A DNA stretch of 64,000 bases, from positions 372,001 through 436,000 of the forward strand of contig JAYEVF010000041.1 in NCBI GenBank assembly GCA_036346355.1, written 5' to 3'. Under the pieces are notes generated by a model. That model was not told the origin of the DNA. It did not search any database and saw only the letters and a list, made by a program, of their open reading frames with translations. The position numbers were made by a program, and so were the translations under genes. Positions 35,764 through 46,921 of this stretch are shown one piece after another. Every line of letters starts with the position of its first letter. Position 1 is the stretch's first letter. Origin of the DNA: Rhipidocladum racemiflorum (taxonomy: Eukaryota; Streptophyta; Magnoliopsida; Poales; Poaceae).

Positions 35764-37580
35764 TGTAGGATCGAAGCATACGAATATAGCAATCAGAGGG
35801 GGTGAATGATTGTGCGGAAGCTAAAACCAAATTCTTGACCTATTAAAAGTTCACCCCAAAACAGAACCAAATAATTGCCTCGTTTTCGACAAAACAGAAT
35901 GACAGAGGTTTGGTAAAACGAGAATTCCCGGAGATCCAACCGTCGAAACGATCTAAAATTTGGACACAAGAAACTAGATTCCAATACGAATCGAACCCAA
36001 AAAGAATCAGCTCGATCGGACTTACGGATCAAAAGTTATGAGCTTCGCAAGCTTGCTGATCCAGAACTTGACGAGAATCAATCTAATCAAAACTTCAAGA
36101 TTAAACAAGAACGACAAAAGATTGATCAACTAGACTTTGAGAAACACTAGATCAATATCCTAGAGAGGTTTTTGATGGATCAAATCAAGATAAAACTTGA
36201 AGAACAAAACCAATCTAGAACTAGAACAAGCATGCAAACAAGAACCAAAACAGAAAATACTCAGAGCGACGTGGTTATCAGAGTAGCACGCAAAAATCTT
36301 GGAAGAATTGATCTTTATTTCTTGTCTAAAATACTCTCATCAAAAGAGTACAAATCCTAAAACCAAGCTCAAAGCTTGATGCGCTCAGCTCTACTTGATG
36401 CCTTTCAACAGAGACCCCACCTATTTAAAGCACCAACTCACAAAGAGTTCTGAATACGATTCCTATTCCCTAGAAGGAACTGTGATTCAACTCAACTCTA
36501 CTTGGCCCAACCAGGCCGAGTACAACTCTTGCACGCTGTATGGCAACCCTACCATACTCACGTGACTAACACTTTGCACGCCAGATGGCCACCTGCCATA
36601 CTCACGTGACTAACACTTTGCACGCGAATGACCTCCTCGCCATTCTCACGTGACTAACCATTCTTCATGTGCACCATTCTCTTAGCCCGAACGTCCCGCA
36701 TGACATCCTTGACCACCAAGACCTCGGTTCCTCCTGAACCTAGTCCCGAACCTCAGTTCCTCCATGAACCTAGTTCCGGTCCCGCCATCGACCACATTCG
36801 CCTTTGAGCAATACCTGATGAACAAACCACAAACAAATCCGAGCACAAGTCCACGACTTGACTCAATGTCAATCCATGCAACTACTCACATGAGTATTGC
36901 ATAAAGTCCACTTCAAAAGAAGCATCATGAAATCATTACAAATTTCAAATTCACATTCAAAATTCAAATCCAAATCGCTTCAAAACCCTAATTGAGCGAA
37001 AACGATTCACGACGGACAAACAAAGTTGGTCCGCTGTATAAGGAAAAGTTTCGCTCCAAGAAGCCAACCAAACGCGGAAAAACATGTTCACAACGGACAA
37101 ACAAAGTTGGTCCGCTGTACATGCAAAATGGCTTTGACATGAGCTCAAAACAAGTTCACAACGGACCCCGTAAGCTTGTCCGCGCAAGAACGTGCCACGC
37201 CGGTTTCACAAAAGTAAAACCCTAGAAAAAGTCCATTCACGACGGACAAAAAGAATTAGTCCGTTGTACATGTGAAAATCTTGGTTCCAAGAAATTATCC
37301 AAACCGAAAAAGCTTGTTCACAACGGACCAAGAAAAACTGTCCGTTGTACATGTGAAAATGACTTCGGTCATGGGCTCAAAAACATGTTCACAACAGACT
37401 CAAAAACACTGTCCGTCGCAGATGGGAAACTTACTGTTTCTTGAGAACTTTGTCCGCGCTAATGCGTAACTCTATCGCTTTCTTGTCAAATTGTCAAACA
37501 CATGCACAAGCACATTTTGCAAATCCAATTCTAAGTTAATTTTTCAGTTCAAAGCCAATTTTTCAGCACATGATTTCACA
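35764..37580 (-). repeat. Copia array LTR 4 (outer edge)
   Basis: 1817-bp LTR closing the array: in element orientation it is the 5'-most LTR. Its TG start at 37580 is followed on the plus strand by CCGGT, the same 5-mer that precedes LTR 1. It carries the primer site of unit 3 just below 35764. Confidence 0.92.
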
Positions 37581-37585
37581 CCGGT

Positions 37586-37728
37586 CTTCTCTGGTTCTCC
37601 TGGCGTCGGCTTGGGTACGGTTTTGACACCTGTCTTTTGGATGTCGGCCCAGGCTCCCAATCTTGCCCATGGTAGTGCTACATCAGGCAAACATAAGGGG
37701 ACAGTAATGCTAACCCCTGTTCCCAGCA
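37586..37728 (-). mobile_element. LTR of gypsy copy 2, upstream part
   Basis: Minus-strand sequence from TGCTGGGAACAGGGG (37728) to the copia insertion site. It carries on at 18130 on the other side of the array. The start is chosen because the Gag frame of the flanking gypsy element (37932-37732) loses sense here and because TG opens the segment. The edge is an inference, since the partner LTR is not in the window. Confidence 0.5.
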
Positions 37729-38478
37729 AAACTACCAAAAAGGGCACCATTTATGAGCCCTTTCAGGGGCTGTTGGCCAATAAGCTTCTGTCGGCCGCTG
37801 CTGGGGTCTAACATGGGGCCTTTGAACTCTCCGTTCGTACTTAGCCAATAATTGGGAAAACGTTGGCCTAGTCTTCCATATCGGCTTCCTTGGCGGTATC
37901 AGCCTTTCGGCTTTATACCACTTGCCGATCATAGGCTCTCCCTTCAGTTTGATTGTCCTCGAGTTCTTTCCTTCTCAGTCGATCTCGATCTGGATTGAAC
38001 CGACCATGATTTGTATTGTTTCCTTGTCGCTTCTTGTCTTTATGTTGGCCTTGCGACTCGCCGTAGTCGATGATGATAGTGAGCGGATCTCATCCCGCAC
38101 CAGCTCCTTTCCTTGGATGAACAACTAACCATGTTGACCTGAAGGGTTGGTGTCCACCGCAGCCGCTTGCTCCTCTGTCAGATTTCAATCGGCCCATCTT
38201 CTATGGCCGATCAGATTCATGCGACAAAAGATATTGCAATCATTAGTATTATGTGAAAAAGAGTGGTGCCACTTGCAATACCTACACTGCTTGATTTCAT
38301 CGACCGATGGTATGGTGTGTCCTTCGGGCAATCGCACCGGCCTCCCTTGTAATAATAAATCAAAGATGCGGTTGCATTTGGTCACGTCGAATGAGTACTT
38401 GACTTCTGACTTTAGATTTAGTCAGCTTAAGGCAAGAGCATACTAGGGATTTTCTATTTCCCTTGACCCACTCAGCTA
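37729..38478 (-). pseudogene. gag: Gypsy element 3 Gag, C-terminal part
   Basis: Minus-strand Gag with a nucleocapsid-type knuckle: CNRIFDLLLQGRPVRLPEGH, then CRYCKWHHSFSHNTNDC (38385-38185), as in grass Ty3/gypsy elements. N-terminal to it (38478 downwards) is an AEWVKGN block that joins the 43812 part across the copia insertion. A shift lies near 38130, followed by an open piece WYKAERLIPPRKPIWKTRP (37932-37732). The frame ends where gypsy copy 2 begins. Protease and later domains are absent from the window. Confidence 0.75.
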
Positions 38479-38483
38479 TGTTC

Positions 38484-39004
38484 TGAAAGACCGAGATGAC
38501 GATCAGAGGGGGGTGAATGATCCCAAATAAAATCATCCCCTACTCAACGTACTCAAAACAATTCCGCAAGGAAACCGCTGCTCCTCAAATTCGTGAAACC
38601 CGCAAAAATCGGAACGACTCGACAACTATGTGTATCCCTAGCTTGCATGGATAAGAACCATGAATCATGTGAGGGATTTGTAAATCACAATCCTGGTTTG
38701 TCAAGTGTCCAAAATAAATAGGAATTTATTCTTATAATTCTTTTCTAAAAGAAATCAAGCCAAATCACAAAAAGTCTCCTTTAGAAAAGCAAAAGCAGTT
38801 TTTTCAGGTGTGGTCCCCACTTGGAGCAGGTGGTTGGTGAACTTATGTTGCTCTAACATTTTTTGGAATTTTTCACCATATGAGCAGATGAGTCTATAAG
38901 CACTCCACCAAAAATCACCTCTAAAAGCCTTGTATAAAAATCATGAAAAATCACGGACTACAGACTGTCAGGAACTTCTATCAGGAAATTTGGGGCTCGG
39001 TTTT
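38484..39004 (-). repeat. Truncated 3' LTR of the gag-only copia
   Basis: 521 bp matching 41451-41990 of the 5' LTR (shared words CGATCAGAGGGGG, ATGAAAAATCACGGACTACAG). Similarity stops at GGTTTT near 39004; beyond it comes Gag, with no purine tract. The missing part corresponds to the U3 and promoter region that lies between 41998 and 43806 in the other LTR. Confidence 0.85.
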
Positions 39005-41395
39005 CACTAGAAGCAGTGGGTGCCTTAGGAGTACTCAGAATCTGGGGATGACCCTGAGTACCCCTAAGGGCACTAACACGCTCACGCTGAATGATCTTGG
39101 CGCGTCTGAAGCAGAAATCAACAAGATGTCCATCCTTCTGACAGAAGGTGCATGTATACTTCGCCTTGGGGGCGAAAGCAACAGGAGAAGCACCCTTCTT
39201 GTCAGAGATCCCGTGGACAAGTCCTGCTGACCTAAACACAGTGGTGCTCATTTGAGGAGCAACCACGATCTCTCCACTCTTGGAGGCACGCAAAATAGTA
39301 GGCGGATGTGCCCGTGCGTGCTCTAAGGAATCAAATCCTAGACCTTGATTGAATCTGCTAATTTTGGATTGGTCTAAGATGAGATTGAGCTTCTTTTTGC
39401 CTCCCACAAATTTCTCGAGGGTGCTCATAAGGTACTGGCACTCTCGAAAAAGTGAGGCACAAGAAGAGCAGGGGGAAGGAGTAGAAGAAGAAGAGCCAGA
39501 TGGAGAAGAACGAACAGCACGAGCAAATCTCTCCCTATAAACAGCAACCTCAATCTTGAGGGACTCGCAAGACACACAAGGAGCATCTCTAATCCTACCA
39601 ATCTGGGCTTCTAACTTCTTCCTAAGCTCTTCGTGGACTTTGACCACATCCTCCTTAACCCCAACACACAGCAAGCAACCAGTTGGTGACTTAACTAGTA
39701 AGTCCTTAGCAAATTTAGCACATTTGACAGTCAAAGCATCATTGTCAAGTTTTAGTTGCTTACAGCCCTCACATGAGCTGACTGGTTCCTTAGAAGCATA
39801 TGATTTAAGTTCATCATTTCTAGCAGAAATCTTCCTAAGATGTGAGCTCATGGCATCAATTTCAGCAAGCAATTTAGGGCAATTTTGGCAAGATGCAGTA
39901 GTGTGAGCAAGAAAACTAGCATCAGTAGGAATAGGATCAATAGAACATGTGCTAGCATCCTTCAACCTAAGAGCCTCAAGATCAGAAACCACACTATCAT
40001 TAGGGTCCTTAGGTTCTCCAACTCCACAAGCAAAGCATCACAGAGAGTATAGCTATCAGAGTCTCGGGAGGAACAAAATCTAAGTGAAGCTAACTTCCGA
40101 GACAAGGTACCTACTTCCTTCTCTAACTCTACACACTTAGCTCTAGCCTTGGAATGAAAGTTTCCTAGCTTGATAAAAGCATCATTGAGCTGGTCATGGG
40201 AAAGTACCTCCTCTGTGTCGTTGTACAGCTCGGAGTCGTCTACTTCTATGGCACTGGAGGCCATGAAGCACATGCCGGAGAAGTCATCATCCTTCTCTTG
40301 CAGTTCATCCTCGTCCTCGTCGCTCCAAGTCTCCTTGTCAGAGAGATCAAGTTCGTCGAGCGCGGCGAGTACACGGTGAAAAAGCTTCTTGCTCTTGGCG
40401 TACTTGCGGTTCTTCTTCTCTCGCGCCGGCTCGGGAGCTGGAGGCTTCTTATTGTGGTTCTTGTCAGTGTAGTCGTTCTAGCTTGGACCGCCTTGTTCAT
40501 TTTTGCCCTTCTCCAGCTTTGGGCAGTTTGCCCGAATGTGGTTGGGGCCACCACACTCAAAGCAAGTGATCTTGCCACCTCTCTTCCTATCTATTACTCT
40601 TCTGTAAATATTTGAAAACTTGCGAGCGACAAGGGCAAGCTCGTTTTCTGGAAACTGTTCCAGAACTTCATCGCTTACGTCACAAAGAGCGGAAAGAGAG
40701 AAACCGGAAGAAAAATCAAGAGAAGGTCTAGATGAGGAAGACCCAATGGAATCGGTAACCAATGCCATCGACTGAGATTTCGTCTTGCGAGCGACGATGT
40801 TGAGCTCATTAGTCTTGAGTCGGGAGTACAACCCGTCAAGAGTCAAGGTCGACAAGTCAGTATGGTCCGTGATGGTGGTTACCTTCATCTCCCAAATCCT
40901 CAAATCGAGTGCTCTCAAAAAGTGTCTATTGTTCACCGAGTCAGAGTATGAGCAATCAACTGACCGGAGATTGCTTAGAATCATAGAAAATCAAGCAAAG
41001 CATTCATCAAGGCTCTCACCAGTGTGTTGTTCGAACTTGTTGTAATCACGTTTGAATTGGTCCTGCCTCACTGACTTGATCTGAGTGGTACCCTCATGGT
41101 AAGCATTGAGGATCACCCAGATCTGGTGAGCGGACCGAAGGTGAGAAACCCGATCATACTCACTGTGGCTAAGTCCCTGTATGAGATTGTTCCTAGCCTT
41201 AGCATTTGCCTCAATGTTAGCCAAGTTCGTGGCATTGACGTTCTCATCTGGCTTCGGAACCTCATACGAGAGTTTCATCTTCTACTAGATCATAAAGCCC
41301 TGAGCAGTGATGTATGACTCCATTCGCATTTTCCAGAATTGATAATCAACTCCAGCAAAAATTGGAGGCTTAAAAGAGTATCTGTCTGTCGCCAT
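39005..41395 (-). pseudogene. gag: Copia Gag (gag-only element)
   Basis: Gag starting at Met 41395 (MATDRYSFKPPIFAGVDYQF), with paired stops after QGFMI near 41285. A UBN2-like part follows (NANARNNLIQGL type, 41278-40991), then LRALDLRIWEMKVTTITDH and the first CCHC knuckle CFECGGPNHIRANCPK (about 40525-40575). A long coiled-coil region with CxxC pairs (39992-39350, CQNC, CEGC, CVSC, CSSC) and a second knuckle CTFCQKDGHLVDFC near 39120-39165 follow. The last frame (39992-38958, 344 codons) stays open and runs across the deletion into the LTR. The domain plan equals that of the tandem copia, so they are related but clearly different in sequence. Confidence 0.85.
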
Positions 41396-41436
41396 GGCTC
41401 TTGAGACCGGTCAAGATCTATGAAAGAGCAAAACTG

Positions 41437-41448
41437 GCTCTGATACCA
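41437..41448 (-). promoter_or_regulatory. Primer binding site, initiator-Met type
   Basis: Minus-strand TGGTATCAGAGCC begins two bases after the LTR end (GGTCTTTCA, 41451). This is the standard initiator methionine tRNA primer site of plant copia elements. Confidence 0.85.
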
Positions 41449-41450
41449 AT

Positions 41451-43806
41451 TGAAAGACCGAGATGACGATCAGAGGGGGGGTGAGTGATCCCAAATAAAA
41501 CAATTCCGCAATTCCGCAATTCCCCTACTCAACGTACTCAAAACAATTCCGCAAGGAAACCGCTGCTCCTCAAATGCGCGAAACCCGCAAAAATCGGAAT
41601 GACTCGACAACTATGTGTATCCCTAGCTTGCATGGATGAGGACCATGAATCATGTGAGGGATTTGTAAATCACAACCCTATTTTGTCAAGTGTCCAAAAT
41701 AAAGAGGAATTTATTCTTATAATTCTTTTCTAAAAGAAATCAAACCAAATCACAAAAAAGTCTCTTTTAGAAAAGCAAAAGCAGATTTTTCAAGTGTGGT
41801 CCCCACTTGGAGCAGGTGGTTGGTGGACTTCTGTTGCTCTAAAATTTTTGGAAATTTTTCACCATATGAGCAGATGAGTTGTAAAGAACTCCACCAAAAA
41901 TCACCTCTAAAAGCGTTGTAGAAAAATCATGAAAAATCACGGACTACAGACTATCAGGAACTTCGATCAGGAAATTTGGGGCTCGGTTTTGACCTCAGAG
42001 CATCTCCAGCAGAGCCCCTAAACCTTAAAATAGGGAGTGTAGTAAAAAAAATAAATCCAGTAGAGCCCCAACTCAAGCCCCTAAAATTAGGAGGCCCCTA
42101 AATTTGCCTCCTCAGCCCCAATTCCCAGGGTGCCCCAACTCAAGCCCCTAAAATTAGGAGGCTCCTAAATTTGCCTCCTCAGCCCCAATTCCCAGGGACA
42201 TGAGTACATCCCCTATTATTGAAGACAGAGAAATACATGAGATGTTTCGAGATGATTTTATTGAGCATTTGTAGGCAATTCACAATGTTTCGTAGTTTGA
42301 TTCATTGTTCGGAGTTTCTATTTATCTATTTATCATATTTTGAAAATTTTAAATTTAAATTTGAAATATCATGTTTTAAAATTGTAAATGTTAATATCCT
42401 TATGTTTTATGTATTACAAAAATTTTTGATTGAATTTTAGTGGTGTCAAATGAAGATTATACATAGCGGATATGTCAAAATAGGAGAAAAAGTAAAATAG
42501 GGGCTGAGATTTAGGGGCTATTGCTGAACTTGTGCTCTGAAAACAGGGCCCCAAAAAATAGGGGGAGTCCCTAAATCCAAAATAGGGACCCTGTTTTAGG
42601 GGCCCTTGCTGGAGATGCTGTCATAGCTCCCAAACGGTGTAATCAATCGACTCCAAAATTTTTCCACATATGGATATATGAGTCACGCACATTCTCCAAT
42701 AAGAATCAATCAAAAAGGATTTTTCTAGATTTTTCTAAAAATCAAAGACTGATTGTTGCGCGAAGAACAAGTTCGGGACAGATTGCGGTCTTGATAGAAA
42801 CTTGACAAATAAACTCTTGCGGCATACAAACTTTGGCAAATGGACTCGATCTTGAGCGAAGATCCAAATAGAATATAGAAGGAGGTGAATGCGAATCGCT
42901 CAAGTCAAGAACAAAATCCAAAGAATCATAAATGTAAATACGGGAATGTAAATGCTGAATTTAATACATGAAAGTAAATGTCTAAAGTAAAGACATAATG
43001 TAAATTGCAAGAATTAAATTGCGAGAAAATAAATTTGGCTTTTAGAACTTCTATTTCATTCAGAGATGTGTGATTACAAAGCCTCACTTCATGTGGGCAA
43101 AGCTCAAATGAGCAACACAACAACTCAAAGAATGAATGGGGATGGAGGCCTCCCTCCACCCCTCTATTTATACTACTCTTGGGCCACCTACCACCCTTGG
43201 ATGAGCTCCAAACCCTAGGGCACTCCACCAAGGGCTAGGATTAACCCACTCACTCCACCATGCAAAGGACACCCAAAACCCTACACACATAATGGGTTTT
43301 CTTGCACGGTTTTCAAAGCATACTACTAGACCCGCTATCCTATCAACTAGACCGCGATCCAACGGCCCTCATTGATCCTCGTGGCATCTAGCTAGTATCA
43401 TCCCCTTTCCATATCTTCTTTGACTTGCCCGAACTCCTTCTCCGATCATCTTCCGGCGATCTCCAACCGTCTGGACCTCCGACGCACCTCTCCTAGTCCC
43501 GGTCATCATCCGCCTCACCATGACCTAGCACCGTCGTCCTGCAACCATCAAAGACAAGGAAAACCATCACATAGCATTATCCAATAATATGCAATAAACA
43601 TCATAAATGCTTACAATTAATCATGTCTCATTCATCAATCGGTTCTACCGCCAGCCAAAGGCCGGTACTACCACAAGAGACCAACAACAACCCAAATTGC
43701 TTCCTTTTGAATTCTGAATCAAATCAAACTCAAACACGAGCATACCTTGCTCAAATAAAGTCAAATACTCATCACAAATATGGACGGACCTCCACATGGT
43801 CCTTCA
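41451..43806 (-). repeat. 5' LTR of the gag-only copia, interrupted by a MITE
   Basis: About 1730 bp of LTR plus the 623-bp MITE at 41998-42620. The minus-strand start is TGAAGGACC at 43806. The TATA box GTAGTATAAATAGAGG lies at about 43162-43177, so U3 spans roughly 43200-43806 and R/U5 lies below. The partner LTR at 38484 lacks this promoter part. Confidence 0.8.
41998..42620. mobile_element. MITE with AGCATCTCCAGCA inverted repeats
   Basis: 623-bp non-coding element with imperfect ~40-bp terminal inverted repeats (GAGCATCTCCAGCAGAGCCC and, on the other strand at the right end, CAGCATCTCCAGCAAGGGCC). It is flanked by TCA at 41995-41997 and 42621-42623. A 3-bp duplication fits PIF/Harbinger (Tourist-like) elements. 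It contains a 67-bp tandem duplication (42065-42131 and 42132-42198). It sits inside a copia LTR, whose AT-rich sequence resumes after it. Confidence 0.8.
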
Positions 43807-43811
43807 CGTTC

Positions 43812-44772
43812 ACATCCACCTCGGCCCTCGCTTGACGATTCTTCTGGCCTCAGACTCAACAAGATTGACCTTAGACTTCTCCTTATCCTTACTACTCTTA
43901 AATCTATTTCCTTAAAACCTTGTTTTCGAAGAATCGGCTTTCTTGAGTCGATACCCTATGCAATAGATGGCTGAGATTGGTGAACTCTTGGCCACCGAAT
44001 TTCTCCTTTAAGGAAGGAATCAACCCCTGAAAGGCCAAGTCGGCTAATTGATTGTCAGGTAGTGCGACGCTGAAGCATCAGTTTCACACTTCCTTGAACC
44101 TCTTGATATAGTCAGGCATTGATTCCCTGAATTTTTGCCGCACGGAGCTCAGATCTAAAATCCGTAATTCTAAGCTTCCGCAAAAGAAATATTCATGGAA
44201 TCGACTCTCCAAATCGGCCTAGGTGTTGACCGAATTTGGGGGTAGTGTCATGAACCATGTAAAAGCTACTCTAAATAGCGATAAAGGGTATAATTTTACA
44301 TTAAGGTTACAGATCGCGGGGCCTCCTCCCACATCGCACTACGAGGAGCCCGATGTGCTCCAGGGTGGTCGTAGAATTGTCCCCAGAAAACTTAGCAAAA
44401 TTAGGGACCCTATACCCATTAGGGTATGGGATTCGATCAATGTAGTATGGGTACGGCTTTTTATAGCCGATAGCCCGACCTTTTGTCTATATACCGAATT
44501 GGTCCCTTAGGACAGTAGTAACGGCTTTAGCCCAATCGATTTCCCTAGCAGGCACACGATGCTCCTAAGGTACGTGTCGATTAAAGCCGAGATTGTGATG
44601 ATGCCCCCCGAGTGCAAACCGATAGGTTGCTGCCATATCGGCTCTGGAAGTAGGACAAAATGTTTTGAGTACGTGACTACCCGACACGGAACCGGATCCT
44701 GCACTACGATCGGTTCAACATATTGGGGGTGCACGCCGGCATCGATCGGCTGAGTAGCCGATCCATGGTAGC
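43812..44772 (-). pseudogene. gag: Gypsy element 3 Gag, central part
   Basis: Minus strand, retrotransposon Gag domain: PNFAKFSGDNSTTTLEHIG (about 44400), PLSLFRVAFTWFMTLPPNSV and TWADLESRFHEYFFCG (44300-44150), SVRQKFRESMPDYIKRF, then LADLAFQGLIPSLKEKFGGQ (about 44050-43990). Frame breaks occur near 44330 and 44090. Its left end meets the copia insertion (duplication CGTTC/TGTTC) and its right end the gag-only gypsy-like element (duplication CGTGG). The frame is continuous across both sites when the insertions are ignored. Confidence 0.8.
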
Positions 44773-44777
44773 CGTGG

Positions 44778-45706
44778 TGATGAGAACATCACTACCATGG
44801 ATACAGCAATGTCTACAAACCCAATTGAAACCAACAATACAAGGGCCAATTACTCGAGCTCGCTGCGACGCCAATTCAATTGCCAGGTGAATACGTTTCC
44901 TCTGGGTTGCATACAAATAATTTAATGAATGGAATGCTATTTAATCCTTGTGATGATTTTATTGTCCTTAGGAACCAAGGAGAAGGACTCCCAAAAGTCA
45001 AGCATGAAGCCAATTCTTCCGGTGCACAACTTCAACTCGGATTCGGCTTCCGGGATAGCACCAACTTAAAACGACCATAACTTTTGATCCAAAAGAGTGT
45101 TTGAGGTCTATGAGTACAGGTTTGAAAGGTTTCATTGCCCTCTTTCAAACGGATCCGGCCCCATGTCCAAATTCCTTACGAGTCAATCCGAATATGCAAA
45201 ACAATTTCGGTCATCTTTCCAAATCCGAGTCAAACTAGGAATAGGAGTCCTACTCGGCCATGGATGTCTTTTGGACGCCCCTAGCACTATTTTGGCCTCC
45301 TATTTCTCCTATATATAGCTAGGTAGTCCCCCAAAATAACTTGGGTTTTGGTTATTTGATAATTTTGCCTTTTGCTACTATTTTGAGTCTTTTAGACGTG
45401 CTCAACGGCCGCCTAACAAGCTCCTTGTATCGGAACCCCAACTTTTTCTATACTTCATCTATATTTGCAATTTTAGATTGCTTTTGCCTTGTTCTTGCTT
45501 TTTTGTTCTTCGATTGCTTGCAGGAATTGATCTTCATGATCAAGGTTGATCGTGCCACGGCAAGGTCAATAACCCTCTGGAGTTAGTTTAGCGATTGCTA
45601 AGGCGCATCGTAGTTGCACGCTGTAGTCGGATCGCCAAAGTCGCCTCCACCCAAATAGAAGGTTATCATTCTCATCGAAAGATCTCGACACCCAAAGGTT
45701 ACATCA
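44778..45706 (+). repeat. 5' LTR of gag-only gypsy-like element
   Basis: 929 bp, TGATGAGAAC ... TACATCA, with the TATA box CTATATATAGC at about 45310-45319. Related LTRs at 48928 and 9284 share the block after AAGGACTCCCAAAAGTCAAGC. The solo LTR lacks ~140 bp found here (about 44850-44985). Confidence 0.9.
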
Positions 45707-45708
45707 AG

Positions 45709-45721
45709 TGGTATCGTGAGC
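45709..45721 (+). promoter_or_regulatory. Primer binding site
   Basis: TGGTATCGTGAGC begins two bases after the LTR end ACATCA. It resembles the initiator-Met primer site TGGTATCAGAGC with a changed middle. Confidence 0.65.
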
Positions 45722-46921
45722 TTCAAATGATCGTGAGAATATCGCGCCTTAGGTTAGTTTTTTGATTTCGCCATAAATTGAAAACTATCGCACAAAATTC
45801 AACCTTTAGTTTCAATCTGTTATTTTAGTGAGTTTTGTTAGGTTTTGATCCATTAGAGTCCATGTTTTAGTTGCTGATCTTTTTTTCCTTCGCGTAGCTT
45901 CAATCCTTCAATTCTGTCCAATTTGGTATTTCGAGCATAACTTTGACATACGAACTCGGATTTTTATGTTCTTGCACTCTATTGAAAGCTGAGGATATAA
46001 GCTTCAATTCCTTCCACAGTCAACCAATCAAATTCGGTGATCAAATTCGGTGATCTTCAAACATTAATCTAGGCAACAAGTTTGCTGCCCTAAAAAAACA
46101 TCAGTACACCTACCTTTGGGAACCAATTCATCCTTTGTGAACACTTTTGATCCTATTTGAGACTAGCTTGTTGATATTACTTAGGGCTGCTCTACTTGAT
46201 ACATTGCACAATCTTCAGTTATCATATCATATTATCTTGTGACACCGAGTTAGGGATTCCAAAACTATGTTCATACTAGTGTTGGCCGAAAGTCACCAAA
46301 AGAAAGAAAAGAAAAAGAGCCAAAAGGCAAAAAAAAGAAAGAAAATTGTGGCCGATCGCACTACATTGAGCAAAACCCTAATTTGTGTTTGTTACTTTTT
46401 ATATTGTGCAATTTATTAATTAGTGAGCAATCTTGTGCCCTTTTTCCATTTTCAAAGCAATAAGTTAGCGTCTCTACGACTTGTGCAATAGAGCTTTTGG
46501 TGCATCACTTATATTTTATAGCTCATTCCTTGATTGCTTAAGTGCTATTATCTTTTATGCAGGTGTGTTGCCTTCAAATTCACTTATATCTTTGAGATCG
46601 GCAACTAGGGCTTGTGAATTCTAGTTTGGATCATTACTTATCATTACAATAACTAGAATTATCAGATTGCATAAGAAATAAATATTGCCTATCCAAGCTC
46701 CACATCCAACCTCGTACATTTGTTCGGTCCCTTTGCAATCGCTTTATCCAAGCTTCGAAGAACTTTTGACCACGCCAACGCCGACAACACTCCGGGCCTG
46801 CAACGTGAAGAACTTGTAAGAGCTTTGGTGATAGGCATGAGTGTTGAGAGACTTGCCACCACCTCCTAGTAGATGATAGAAACATTATACTTGTGATTTT
46901 GTTTTCTTGTCTTCTACTAAC

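Larger units (their letters stand above)
18131..37580 (-). mobile_element. Tandem Ty1/copia array: 4 LTRs, 3 internals, one TSD
   Basis: A 19.45-kb block of near-identical 5.87-5.88 kb units: LTR 18131, internal 19951, LTR 24011, internal 25840, LTR 29893, internal 31712, LTR 35764-37580. Both outer edges are LTR ends (TG...CA on the minus strand), and the only flanking duplication is CCGGT at 18126-18130 and 37581-37585. Each internal region starts with a primer site and ends with a polypurine tract. All internals carry the same pol deletions. The block therefore entered as one insertion into a gypsy LTR and grew afterwards, or inserted already multimeric. Confidence 0.93.
38484..43806 (-). 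mobile_element. Ty1/copia gag-only element with deleted 3' LTR start
   Basis: Insertion in the Gag of gypsy element 3. The left flank 5-mer is TGTTC (38479-38483) and the right one CGTTC (43807-43811), a duplication with one change. Element termini on the minus strand are TGAAGGACC (43806) and GGTCTTTCA (38484). It comprises the 5' LTR 41451-43806 (with a MITE), primer site, gag, and a truncated 3' LTR 38484-39004. Gag runs directly into mid-LTR, so a deletion removed all of pol, the polypurine tract and the first part of the 3' LTR. It cannot complete reverse transcription by itself. Confidence 0.85.

Noticed and set aside
18131..37580. CRISPR-like reading of regularly repeated sequence
   Set aside because: Repeats are 5.9-kb retrotransposon units or 44-85-bp direct repeats without unique spacers, in a plant genome.
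40170..40379. Serine-rich plus-strand frames opposite the copia Gag
   Set aside because: Antisense shadow of the Gag coiled-coil region, without independent signals.
41437..41448. tRNA gene at primer-like sequences
   Set aside because: Only the complement of a tRNA 3' end is present, next to LTR ends; there is no cloverleaf. These are primer binding sites.
38471..41999. CTCAG shared near 38471 and 41995 as the duplication of the gag-only copia
   Set aside because: CTCAG is not adjacent to LTR ends. The TGTTC/CGTTC pair at 38479 and 43807 adjoins TGAAGGACC/GGTCTTTCA termini and restores the host Gag frame.
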